Positions 7,830 to 15,051 of a DNA stretch of 55,129 bases are shown here, piece after piece. The notes beneath the pieces were generated by a model. The model ran no database searches, was not told where the DNA came from, and was given only the letters and a program-made list of their open reading frames with translations. The DNA is from CAYHMW01 sp964357925 (GTDB taxonomy: Bacteria > Patescibacteriota > Microgenomatia > UBA8517), in assembly GCA_964357925.1 (NCBI GenBank), contig CAYHMW010000005.1, positions 1 to 55,129 on the forward strand, read 5' to 3'. How positions within the stretch are numbered: the first letter of the stretch is position 1; the number at the start of each line of letters is the position of its first letter. The translations under genes and the position numbers were made by a program.

Positions 7830-8141
7830 TTAATTAACCAAAATTCTATTCTCAAGCACACGAACTCTCTTCTCCAAGTTTTCATGCCTGCCGTCTTTTT
7901 CGTCGAATCGTTCCTCAATGCTCAAAACGCTCTGTTCAACTCTACGTATTGATTTTCGATTTTCCCTTATCTCTCCCTTTAGTTCATCTTTCATACTCCT
8001 TATCTCTCCCTTTAGTTCATCTTTCATACTCTTCATTTCTCCCCTCAACACTTCATTATTAGCCTCAAGAGAGGGTACAATCGCCTCATGAAAAGCCTCA
8101 GTAAAGATATCTAAAAATTCTTTCTTTTGTTTTTTATCCAT
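7830..8141 (-). CDS. Coiled-coil protein with 11-residue tandem repeats
   Basis: 103 residues from ATG 8141; a GTG immediately upstream at 8144 is an alternative. The N-terminal block EAFHEAIVPSLE matches the small protein at 5477-5737. The centre contains tandem SMKDELKGEIR units encoded by an exact 33-bp DNA duplication. The 11-residue period suggests a right-handed or hendecad coiled coil. The C-terminus (NLEKRVRVLENRI) is a further coiled-coil stretch. Soluble, no catalytic motif. An extended -10 box (TGTTAGAAT) lies 5 nt before the ATG, suggesting its own leaderless transcript. Confidence 0.65.
   Translation of the reverse strand: MDKKQKKEFLDIFTEAFHEAIVPSLEANNEVLRGEMKSMKDELKGEIRSMKDELKGEIRENRKSIRRVEQSVLSIEERFDEKDGRHENLEKRVRVLENRILVN
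7965..8030 (+). repeat. Two exact 33-bp tandem copies in the coiled-coil gene
   Basis: Copies at 7965-7997 and 7998-8030 are identical. 33 bp is 11 codons, so each copy adds one 11-residue coiled-coil unit without shifting the frame. The perfect identity suggests recent duplication and possible length variation between strains. Confidence 0.9.
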
Positions 8142-8146
8142 CACTC

Positions 8147-8155
8147 ATTCTAACA
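8147..8155 (-). promoter_or_regulatory. Extended -10 box upstream of the coiled-coil gene
   Basis: TGTTAGAAT on the minus strand ends 5 nt before ATG 8141, the same near-start placement seen upstream of several other genes in the window. Confidence 0.4.
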
Positions 8156-8238
8156 CTATTAATCAACAAGATTACTCGTATCGTATGGCCTCAACAATCG
8201 TTTGAAAAACGAGTGCTACAAGCAATTCTTCACGTTTG

Positions 8239-9441
8239 TTACTCATACCTAATCGCCTCAATTGGAGTCAAGTTAGCAGCCCGCCTAGCAGGGAATGCCC
8301 CAAAGAAAATTCCAATTAGGCTAGAGATACCAACTGCCAAGCCCACAGATAGCATATTAATTCCAAGTGGGAACCATGGTTGTGCGGCAATCACAATTAT
8401 AACGGCAAGTAACAACCCCAAGACTCCCCCCAAAAGTGAAAGGAGCATGCTCTCCGCCACAAATTGAAGAAGTATATCGCTTTTAGTAGCTCCAATTGCA
8501 CGCCGAATACCTATCTCCTTTGTACGCTCAGTAACGTTTGCGTACATTATATTCATAATTCCGATTCCCCCCACGAGTAATGAAATTGATCCGATTGCAA
8601 CTAAAACCCCATTAACAATCGCGAAAACTTGAGACACAGTGTCTAGTATTTCAGACGGCTCAATCACAGCAAATTGATCATCATCATATCGCTTAAGTAG
8701 AATTTCCTCCGCCTGTTTTTTTGCATCTTGTACCGCATCATCGCTCTTAACACCGATAAACATGCCAAAAAAAGTCTTATCTGTATTCAAGGTATTAAAG
8801 GTAGTTGTATATGGAATAAAGACGCTATGATCCTGTTCCTGGTCGCCTGTGTTTTCAACAACACCAATAATCTTTATTCGCAAGCTCTTTGCCCGCACTG
8901 TTTTGCCGACTGCATCTTCTGGATCGCCAAAAAGGTCCGTAGCAATTGCCTCAGCGATCACACCAACTTTACTTGCAGAAGAAACATCAGTCTTTGTGAA
9001 GAACTCTCCATCCATTAATTTACTATCAAAAACTGGAAAAAATTGCTCGTTGACTCCCTGCACATAACCAAACTTCTCCTCCTCATCTGATTTGAGTTGC
9101 ATAGACGTTAAATAACCAGGTACAACATAGTCTGCTGCATCTATCCTTTGGAGTGATCTGTAATCTCGTTCATCAAATTGTATGGCTCCAGCCAAACTGG
9201 AAAACCCCCCTCCAAACCCTCCCTCGCCACCAAAACCTTGGCCAGGAAAAATAATAATAAGGTTTGCTCCAAGGCTCTCAAATTGTTCTTTTAAATAATT
9301 CTTAAGTCCAATTCCGAGGGAAATTAAAAGTACAACAGAAAACACACCAATCATAATCCCAAGTGAAGTCAAAAAAGTCCTGACTTTATTACGCTTAAAA
9401 TCAAGAATCGAGTTTTTTACCAAAAATACGAAATACCGCAT
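8239..9441 (-). CDS. MacB-type ABC transporter permease (FtsX superfamily)
   Basis: 400 residues. One N-terminal TM helix (about 20-43), a large extracytoplasmic MacB-PCD domain (about 45-270), then three C-terminal TM helices (about 273-300, 325-350, 365-385). The TERTKEIGIRRAIGA motif before the second helix is typical of MacB/LolC/FtsX permeases. A glycine-rich patch (residues 67-80, GQGF then GGEGGFGGGF) lies early in the external domain. With the adjacent ATPase and membrane-fusion protein it forms a MacAB-like mechanotransmission exporter. The substrate is unknown. Confidence 0.93.
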   Translation of the reverse strand: MRYFVFLVKNSILDFKRNKVRTFLTSLGIMIGVFSVVLLISLGIGLKNYLKEQFESLGANLIIIFPGQGFGGEGGFGGGFSSLAGAIQFDERDYRSLQRIDAADYVVPGYLTSMQLKSDEEEKFGYVQGVNEQFFPVFDSKLMDGEFFTKTDVSSASKVGVIAEAIATDLFGDPEDAVGKTVRAKSLRIKIIGVVENTGDQEQDHSVFIPYTTTFNTLNTDKTFFGMFIGVKSDDAVQDAKKQAEEILLKRYDDDQFAVIEPSEILDTVSQVFAIVNGVLVAIGSISLLVGGIGIMNIMYANVTERTKEIGIRRAIGATKSDILLQFVAESMLLSLLGGVLGLLLAVIIVIAAQPWFPLGINMLSVGLAVGISSLIGIFFGAFPARRAANLTPIEAIRYE

Positions 9442-10119
9442 TTAAATATATTTCTTAACAACCTTCCCGTCCCTCATATAAATTTGTCTCCTAGTACGTT
9501 TTGCAATGTCAGGCTCGTGAGTAACAATAACGATAGTAACTCCAAGCTCATGGTTCAGCTTCTCCAAAAGCTTCATTATTTCGTTCCCTGTGGTTGTATC
9601 GAGGTTCCCTGTTGGTTCATCCGCAAGGATTAGTTTTGGCTCCATTATGAGTGCCCTCGCAATCGCAACCCTTTGTTGTTGCCCTCCCGATATTTTGTTC
9701 GGATAAAAATCAATTCTCTCACTCAATCCCAACCTATTTAAAACTTCAATTGCCCTGTTCCTTGGAGTTGTGCCATCCTTCAATTCCCCATACATGACTG
9801 GCAAAAGCACATTCTCGATAACAGTTAATTTTTCTATGAGATTATATTGTTGAAAAACAAACCCAACGTATTTCGAACGGAGTTTTGAAATCTCGTTATC
9901 ATCAAGCCTGGCAACGTCCTTATCAAACAAGTTAATTCTTCCGCTTGTTGGTTTATCCAGAAGTCCTATCATGTGCATAAGTGTAGATTTGCCAGAACCC
10001 GAAGACCCAAGGATACTTACATATTCTTTCTCCTTTATTTCAATTGAAACGTCATCAACCGCTTTTACAACTGCATCCCCAAGATAGTAATTTTTCGAAA
10101 CATTCTTGAGACTAATCAT
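9442..10119 (-). CDS. ABC transporter ATP-binding protein (MacB/LolD type)
   Basis: 225 residues from ATG 10119; the upstream TTG at 10140 lies inside the preceding gene. All nucleotide-binding motifs are present: Walker A GSSGSGKST (38-46), Q-loop in VFQQYNL, signature ISGGQQQ (143-149), Walker B LILADEP (163-169) and H-loop His201. It energises the permease encoded immediately downstream (adjacent, no gap) and overlaps the fusion-protein gene by 8 nt. In this system ATPase and permease are separate polypeptides, unlike E. coli MacB. Confidence 0.96.
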   Translation of the reverse strand: MISLKNVSKNYYLGDAVVKAVDDVSIEIKEKEYVSILGSSGSGKSTLMHMIGLLDKPTSGRINLFDKDVARLDDNEISKLRSKYVGFVFQQYNLIEKLTVIENVLLPVMYGELKDGTTPRNRAIEVLNRLGLSERIDFYPNKISGGQQQRVAIARALIMEPKLILADEPTGNLDTTTGNEIMKLLEKLNHELGVTIVIVTHEPDIAKRTRRQIYMRDGKVVKKYI

Positions 10120-11155
10120 ATATAGTGAGTCCCTCGGCAATTCCCTCTCCTTTCACCTCAACCTTTTCCTCACCCTCAAGTCCAACTTCAACATATAATT
10201 TTTTGAGACCTCTATTTCCTGTCAATAAATAGTCACCCTTGTCATCAGACTTAATAAAATCGGGAGGCGTATACAAAACATTTTCCTTCTCTTGAAGCAC
10301 AAGTACTGAGTCCCCCGTCATCCCATATCGGAGAGTAATCCCGCCATCTGCAATATCAGTAAATCTAATTTTAACAGCATACACAGTCCCAACCTCACCA
10401 GCCTTTGGAGAGTAAGAAATATGCTCAATAACACCAGCAAGATCCTTATCAGAATCGGCATCCAGTTCAATCCTCATCTTTTGCCCTACGCTTAAAGTAG
10501 TAACTTCAGTTTGATCGGCCAGTACTTCAAAATAAATAGTTGTCGGATTAATAAGTTCCACCTGAGTCTGTGTGGCAATAATGTTAACTCCGGCAAAAGG
10601 GTTCGTGACAGTAGTCACAATGCCGGCAAAAGGTGCAACTAATGTCGAATTTTTCAAATTATATTCAGCCACCTTAAAAGCCTCATACGCCTGATCTTTT
10701 GCCCCCTCAGCAGTTGTTCTGGCATCTTTTTGAGTATAAGTTTCATCGCTCGCATGGTTTTTAACATCATCATGCACCTTCTGCAATTCCGCCTCGGCAA
10801 CCCGGAGCGCAGACTTTGCAGTTTCAAACGTGGAATTGAGGGTAGTTGTATCAAGTTTTGCCAGATACTGCCCCTTTTTAACTTCATTACCAACCAAAAC
10901 TCCCACCCAGGCAATTTTCCCAGATGTGGGATAGGTAAGCTGTGCATACTCATCAGCTTTTACAGACCCGGTGAGCACATAAACCTCCTCGACCTCCCCG
11001 CGTTTTATCTCGGAAGTCTCAAGCCCATCAGTGGAGGGAAAAGCATACTGTTTTATTCCGTAGCCAGAAACCCCAAGAATCACGAGAGACACTAATATGT
11101 ATTTCCAGGAAAGCCTTGGTTTTAGAAACGTTAAAATCTTGCTAAACTTACTCAT
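10112..11155 (-). CDS. Membrane-fusion protein of the MacA/HlyD family
   Basis: 347 residues from ATG 11155, with an alternative in-frame start 12 nt upstream. An N-terminal TM anchor (about 20-40) is followed by a barrel-sandwich/lipoyl half (KRGEVEEVYVLTGSVKADEYAQL), a short coiled-coil hairpin (about 110-160, Ala/Lys/Glu-rich), the second lipoyl half (LVAPFAGIVTTV) and beta-barrel domains. First gene of the exporter operon. In a cell lacking an outer membrane it would work as an extracytoplasmic adaptor without a TolC partner. Confidence 0.93.
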   Translation of the reverse strand: MSKFSKILTFLKPRLSWKYILVSLVILGVSGYGIKQYAFPSTDGLETSEIKRGEVEEVYVLTGSVKADEYAQLTYPTSGKIAWVGVLVGNEVKKGQYLAKLDTTTLNSTFETAKSALRVAEAELQKVHDDVKNHASDETYTQKDARTTAEGAKDQAYEAFKVAEYNLKNSTLVAPFAGIVTTVTNPFAGVNIIATQTQVELINPTTIYFEVLADQTEVTTLSVGQKMRIELDADSDKDLAGVIEHISYSPKAGEVGTVYAVKIRFTDIADGGITLRYGMTGDSVLVLQEKENVLYTPPDFIKSDDKGDYLLTGNRGLKKLYVEVGLEGEEKVEVKGEGIAEGLTIYD

Positions 11156-11176
11156 AGCAATATACATAATACACCC

Positions 11177-11767
11177 ATGACCCTAGAAATCGACATTTTT
11201 GATGTTATAGCTAAAAATAAAAGCATTTTATTGCACCCCAAAAGTTTTATGCTGGCTCTCTCAAAGGAAAAAGGTAAGAAGAGTGCCTTTTCATTTTTTG
11301 CTACCACATCACTCGCGGGCAATATAGTTGGCATCACAGGACTCTTATTATTGTTTCCCCTCTTAACCAAAATGGTCCCACAAGTGGGTTATGAATTCGC
11401 GGCTCTTGAAGATATACCTAAGAATCTTATCTTTCTATTGTTTGCTTATCTCCTTGGGCTTCTAGGCAGCTTTGTTTATGCGGGATTTCTCCTGTTTTTA
11501 TTAAAAGTGTTTACCAAAAAAGCAACATTCAATCGAACATACAGACTTTACGTCTACTCATGGGCGCCAAGTCTCCTCTTGGGCTGGGTGCCAATTGTTG
11601 GCATAGCAATTCATCTTTATAGTCTAGTTTTATTTGCATTGGGCCTCGGCTCTGTTTATAAATTCAGTTTTAAGAAGACCTTACTGTTCATGCTTACACT
11701 CATTATGATTCTCTTTTTCCTCAATAGTACAATTGAAACATTGGCAATTAACCAAACACTACAATAG
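11177..11767 (+). CDS. Yip1-like integral membrane protein
   Basis: 196 residues with a short cytoplasmic N-terminus (TLEIDIFDVIAKNKSIL) and about five hydrophobic segments (about 46-65, 83-106, 121-140, 143-160, 168-185). The pattern YVYSWAPSLLLGWVPIVG followed by IHLYSLVLFALGL is characteristic of the bacterial Yip1 domain. Role unknown; some such proteins accompany exporters. It is divergent from the MacAB-type operon, with only 21 nt between starts, and is followed 12 nt later by the GT2-GtrA gene. Confidence 0.7.
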   Translation: MTLEIDIFDVIAKNKSILLHPKSFMLALSKEKGKKSAFSFFATTSLAGNIVGITGLLLLFPLLTKMVPQVGYEFAALEDIPKNLIFLLFAYLLGLLGSFVYAGFLLFLLKVFTKKATFNRTYRLYVYSWAPSLLLGWVPIVGIAIHLYSLVLFALGLGSVYKFSFKKTLLFMLTLIMILFFLNSTIETLAINQTLQ

Positions 11768-11779
11768 AATAAAGGTTGA

Positions 11780-12940
11780 ATGAATAAAAATAAAATAGTC
11801 GTAATAATGCCTACCTACAACGAGGCAGAAAATATCAAAAAAATGATCGACGTTTTGATGGGCGAAGAATTTCCTAAAATAAAAAATAGCGACATGCACC
11901 TTCTAGTTGTAGATGACAGCTCACCCGATGGGACAGGGGATGTGGTAAAAGAAAAGCAAAAGAAGTTTAAAAATCTCCACCTTTTAGTTGGCCAAAAAGC
12001 AGGGTTGGGGATGGCATACGTACGTGGAATGAAACACGCGATGAAAGAACTGCACGTTGATGGAACTCTAGAAATGGACGCAGACTTTCAACACAACCCA
12101 GTTCATGTTAAAGCAATGGTCGAAGCTTTTGAGGGTGGGGCAGATTATGTTATCGGCTCTCGATATATCAAAGGCGGCTCAATCCCGCAAGGGTGGGCAG
12201 TTTACAGGAAAGCCATAAGCTACTTCGGTAATCTATATGCAAGAATTGTATTGTTTTTGCCCAAACTTCACGATGTGACAACTGGCTTCAGGCTAACAAG
12301 GGTCAAAGGTGTTCTTGATCAAATTGATCTCGATAACTTGATGGAGCTTCACCGCTTCGCCTTCAAGGTCGATCTTTTCTACCAAAGTGCAAAACTTTCA
12401 AAGAAAACCGTAGAAGTCCCGATTCAATTCGCGCAAAGGACAAAGGAAAAATCGAAGTTTAGTTTGGCAGAGATGGTATCAACCTATAAAGTTGTTATGC
12501 TACTAAGATTAAGAGCCAGTCAGAAATTTTTAAAGTTTGCGACGGTAGGATTTCTTGGATTCGTTGTCAACTTTGTATTCCTAAGAGTTTTTAGAAGTTT
12601 TGGCCTGAGAGAAGTTTTTGTTTGGCTCTATGCAACAGAACTCGCAATTATTAATAACTACGTATTGAACAATGTCTGGACCTTTAAGGAATCAAAAATA
12701 GGTGGGTTAAAAAAATCAATTTACAAATTTGCTCAATTCAATCTTACTTCAGTCGGTGCTCTTGTAATTCAGTCGATATTTGGTCCACTGGGGGTATATT
12801 TAATCGGCGAGCGTTTCGACTGGCTCGTATTGGCGTTTGTAGTAGCATTCATGGTCTTGCCCTATAACTACTTCATGTATAACGTTGTAATCTGGAAAAC
12901 CTGGCACGCTCCAAAAATCTTCAGCAAACAAAAAAAATAA
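11780..12940 (+). CDS. Polyprenyl-phosphate sugar synthase (DPM1-like GT2) fused to GtrA domain
   Basis: 386 residues in two parts. Residues 1-245 are a GT2 domain of the dolichol-phosphate mannose synthase type: PTYNEAEN (11-18), VVDDSSPDGT (43-52), DAD at 100-102 and a TTGFRL motif (167-172). Residues about 250-375 are a GtrA domain with four helices (FATVGFLGFVVNFVFLR first). It would transfer a hexose from a nucleotide sugar to polyprenyl phosphate, and the GtrA part is thought to help present the lipid-linked sugar outside. It thus supplies donors for the many GT-C enzymes here. Confidence 0.93.
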   Translation: MNKNKIVVIMPTYNEAENIKKMIDVLMGEEFPKIKNSDMHLLVVDDSSPDGTGDVVKEKQKKFKNLHLLVGQKAGLGMAYVRGMKHAMKELHVDGTLEMDADFQHNPVHVKAMVEAFEGGADYVIGSRYIKGGSIPQGWAVYRKAISYFGNLYARIVLFLPKLHDVTTGFRLTRVKGVLDQIDLDNLMELHRFAFKVDLFYQSAKLSKKTVEVPIQFAQRTKEKSKFSLAEMVSTYKVVMLLRLRASQKFLKFATVGFLGFVVNFVFLRVFRSFGLREVFVWLYATELAIINNYVLNNVWTFKESKIGGLKKSIYKFAQFNLTSVGALVIQSIFGPLGVYLIGERFDWLVLAFVVAFMVLPYNYFMYNVVIWKTWHAPKIFSKQKK

Positions 12941-12948
12941 TTCGACGA

Positions 12949-12977
12949 TTGCATATTGCATAGTCCTGTAGTAATAT
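12949..12977 (+). promoter_or_regulatory. Promoter of the secreted protein gene
   Basis: TTGCAT at 12949-12954 and TAATAT at 12972-12977 with a 17-bp spacer. The transcript would start near 12984 with a leader of about 55 nt ending in AAAGGAGGA (13026-13034), a near-perfect Shine-Dalgarno. Confidence 0.6.
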
Positions 12978-12991
12978 CCCCCAAACGGTCT

Positions 12992-13010
12992 AGGTACTGC
13001 TCGGGTACCT
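12992..13010 (+). promoter_or_regulatory. Leader hairpin flanked by direct repeats
   Basis: AGGTAC (12992-12997) and GTACCT (13005-13010) can pair around a 7-nt loop. Copies of AACGGTC flank the structure at 12984-12990 and 13015-13021. It lies in the untranslated leader between promoter and ribosome-binding site, so a regulatory or mRNA-stability role is possible. Confidence 0.35.
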
Positions 13011-13038
13011 TTACAACGGTCCTTGAAAGGAGGACACG

Positions 13039-13797
13039 ATGCGTAAATTGTTACTGGTCATTGCAATGCTGTTTGCAGTCCAGCCAATAGTGACCAATGC
13101 CGCTCCAATATCAGGATCTGCAACTGTAAATTCAGCGGGGACAAAGCTCAAAGCCTTGCATATAAACTATGGACTCTTAAACAGAGTTGAGTTCCCAGCA
13201 GAGGAGACCGAAATGACGTTCTCCCTCGATGTAAAAGTAGGTGAGCTGTTTGCGATCAGGGTAAGGCTAGACGAAGAAACGATTCCATCTGTAAGTCTTT
13301 ATGACGAGCAAATGGCTGAGTTATTAGTCTCAACAGAGGCGGACGGTCTAACCTTTTTAGATGCCGAAGGAAAAAACCTCAGCCTCGTCCAACTACCAGA
13401 CTTTAATGTAAATTACGATGGGCGATATTACATTAAAGTCCTCAGGCAAAACTCAGACGATAGCTCCCGACTGGTCATATCAGTTATTGAAGCAAAGTCA
13501 AAGAGTTTCTCTAGCGAATTCAGCCTGAGCGCCGACAAACCAGTCTATACGGTAGCATTGGATCTCAATGCCAATGATACCATTTATGTGACCAAAACAG
13601 GAGGGCCAGGTACCATTATGGTAATAATGTACACTCCTACCGAAGAGTACTTTCAACCCAACGATCGTACTGCGGACAAACAAGCCTTTAGGGTTAGGTT
13701 TGGAGGAAGGTACCTTTTGTTCTTCACTACTATGATGGATATCATGGGCAATAACAGCCAAACCCACCAAATAGACGTGGTGTTTAATCCTAGTTAG
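13039..13797 (+). CDS. Secreted beta-rich protein of unknown function
   Basis: 252 residues. A clear signal peptide (1-21, cleavage near TNA/AP) and no C-terminal anchor, so it is probably released or associated with the envelope. The mature region is predicted beta-rich, with two similar halves: each has a segment like MTFSLDVKVGELFAIRVRL or YTVALDLNANDTIYVTKTG followed by a GRYYIKV/GRYLLFF strand, which resembles pre-peptidase C-terminal (PPC-like) sandwiches. It is an isolated transcription unit with its own promoter, strong Shine-Dalgarno and downstream hairpin, so probably highly expressed. Confidence 0.75.
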   Translation: MRKLLLVIAMLFAVQPIVTNAAPISGSATVNSAGTKLKALHINYGLLNRVEFPAEETEMTFSLDVKVGELFAIRVRLDEETIPSVSLYDEQMAELLVSTEADGLTFLDAEGKNLSLVQLPDFNVNYDGRYYIKVLRQNSDDSSRLVISVIEAKSKSFSSEFSLSADKPVYTVALDLNANDTIYVTKTGGPGTIMVIMYTPTEEYFQPNDRTADKQAFRVRFGGRYLLFFTTMMDIMGNNSQTHQIDVVFNPS

Positions 13798-13801
13798 TAA
13801 T

Positions 13802-14044
13802 TTAATCAGCCGCAGCTGTTGAGGTGGGCAATCCCGCCCCAACAGCTGCAAACTCTATAACCTTTTCTTCTGGCTCAAATCTATAAATCTTAACTGCTCT
13901 AGTAGGTATATCACGCACTTCCAATGTAAAACCTAATTCTTGTTCTCCAGATTTATTAGTCACCCACTCACTAGTGGGTCTCAGTGAATCTTGCATTCTC
14001 CAGTTCATTACACATCGTTCGGTTCCACCGCGCTCACAACTCAT
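13802..14044 (-). CDS. Possible small protein of unknown function
   Basis: 80 residues from ATG 14044, without membrane segment or signal peptide. The central part (GEQELGFTLEVRDIPTRAV, then KIYRFEPEEKVIEF) reads like a real beta-rich domain and codon choice resembles neighbouring genes. The last fifteen codons overlap the strong hairpin that follows the convergent secreted-protein gene. No Shine-Dalgarno or good -10 is seen. It could be a small gene or a chance frame. Confidence 0.4.
   Translation of the reverse strand: MSCERGGTERCVMNWRMQDSLRPTSEWVTNKSGEQELGFTLEVRDIPTRAVKIYRFEPEEKVIEFAAVGAGLPTSTAAAD
13812..13849 (+). terminator. Long hairpin after the secreted protein gene
   Basis: GCAGCTGTTG (13812-13821) pairs with 13840-13849 over 10 bp. 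After one mismatch, GGTGGG (13823-13828) pairs with CCCGCC (13833-13838) with one G-T pair, closing on a CAAT loop. It lies 15 nt after the stop codon at 13797. The downstream T content is modest, so it may be a terminator or a 3' stability structure. Confidence 0.55.
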
Positions 14045-14101
14045 ATCCCAATAGGATAATCTAGTAATAACCTCAATTACTATCGGAATATTTGATACTT
14101 T

Positions 14102-14130
14102 TTGATAGTTTCACGAAATTACACTAAAAT
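14102..14130 (+). promoter_or_regulatory. Promoter of the gene at 14143
   Basis: TTGATA at 14102-14107 and TAAAAT at 14125-14130 with a 17-bp spacer. Transcription would start near 14137, only about 6 nt before the ATG, so the message is almost leaderless; no Shine-Dalgarno is present. Confidence 0.65.
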
Positions 14131-14142
14131 TCACACATAAAC

Positions 14143-15051
14143 ATGAGTGAAGGATTCTCATCGCCAAATTTTGAAGCGTTTTCTAATGACTGGCTGGCCG
14201 ATAGGTATTTGAAGTTTGGCTCAGTAGAAGAAGCGATAAATAGTTATCAAGGTCACTTTCCCGTGTCCGTTGCCGACTATCATCGAAAAATTAAACAATT
14301 TGGCATAATTAAGAAAGTTGGTAGGCGAAAAGTAAGTTTAGCAAAGACACTTTACTTCTTTACTCAAAAGGCTTTGGAACCAGCTATTCCAATCGAAAAA
14401 CTTTACAAATCAATGCCACTCACTTTTCAGGAGTCGGCCTCCATCGCCACTATCCACAGAATCTACAACAATCTGATGGAAAAAGTTGTCCGTCTTGAAG
14501 CCGCAGGAGTAATTATTACAAAAAGTGGCCAGCCAGAAAGAGTCTTAATAGTGGACGAACTCGAAAGTCGTGCTGGGACTGGAAAGGTATCAGGCAGCTC
14601 AACAATCCCATTTAGCTTCGCCAACAGAAAGGAAGACATGAGAACCAAGGCCCTGAGGGTCCTTCAGCAGGAGTTTTCAACTCATTTAACTCTTGGAAAA
14701 AAATTGACAACAAAAGGTTCCCTCGCAAAGAAATTAGTACCAAAATCGATTAGCCCCATACTTCACTTTCATCTTTTGGATGTAGAGATCAACATTTTTC
14801 ATATTGAATTACCTAGTGACTTCGATACGTCGACTCTCAGTAGTTATAATGTCAAGAACCACAGGTTTGTTCATGTTGATGATATTGTGAGGCAAAGCCC
14901 AATCAATTTCCGTGTAAGTGTTCCTGAAATAGTTGCAGCATATTGTAAGCAAATGTTTGGGCAAACTGCAGAGGACCCCCAGATTATTACATCTTCCTTA
15001 AATCACGCCCTCCTTGCTGTTGCTACAGAAGCGGTCCCCAGTCAGAAATAG
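14143..15051 (+). CDS. Hypothetical soluble protein, possible N-terminal DNA-binding domain
   Basis: 302 residues, basic, no membrane segment. Residues about 15-60 are helical and end in a tract like YHRKIKQFGIIKKVGRRKVSL, which resembles a helix-turn-helix recognition region. A second helical block (residues 84-125, SIATIHRIYNNLMEKVVRL) could also be a winged-helix-like element. Residues about 160-270 look alpha/beta (LHFHLLDVEINIFHIELP, then HRFVHVDDIV). I cannot assign a family; a regulator is one possibility. It overlaps the convergent GT-C gene by 29 nt. Confidence 0.6.
   Translation: MSEGFSSPNFEAFSNDWLADRYLKFGSVEEAINSYQGHFPVSVADYHRKIKQFGIIKKVGRRKVSLAKTLYFFTQKALEPAIPIEKLYKSMPLTFQESASIATIHRIYNNLMEKVVRLEAAGVIITKSGQPERVLIVDELESRAGTGKVSGSSTIPFSFANRKEDMRTKALRVLQQEFSTHLTLGKKLTTKGSLAKKLVPKSISPILHFHLLDVEINIFHIELPSDFDTSTLSSYNVKNHRFVHVDDIVRQSPINFRVSVPEIVAAYCKQMFGQTAEDPQIITSSLNHALLAVATEAVPSQK

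Noticed and set aside
8728..9067. Rightward frames inside the MacB-type permease
   Set aside because: They are antisense to a well-supported family gene and rich in Cys/Asn/Ile in a way typical of shadow frames.
10654..11095. Frames on both strands overlapping the membrane-fusion protein
   Set aside because: The MacA/HlyD architecture of the main frame is unmistakable; the alternatives are Arg/Leu/Cys-rich shadows.
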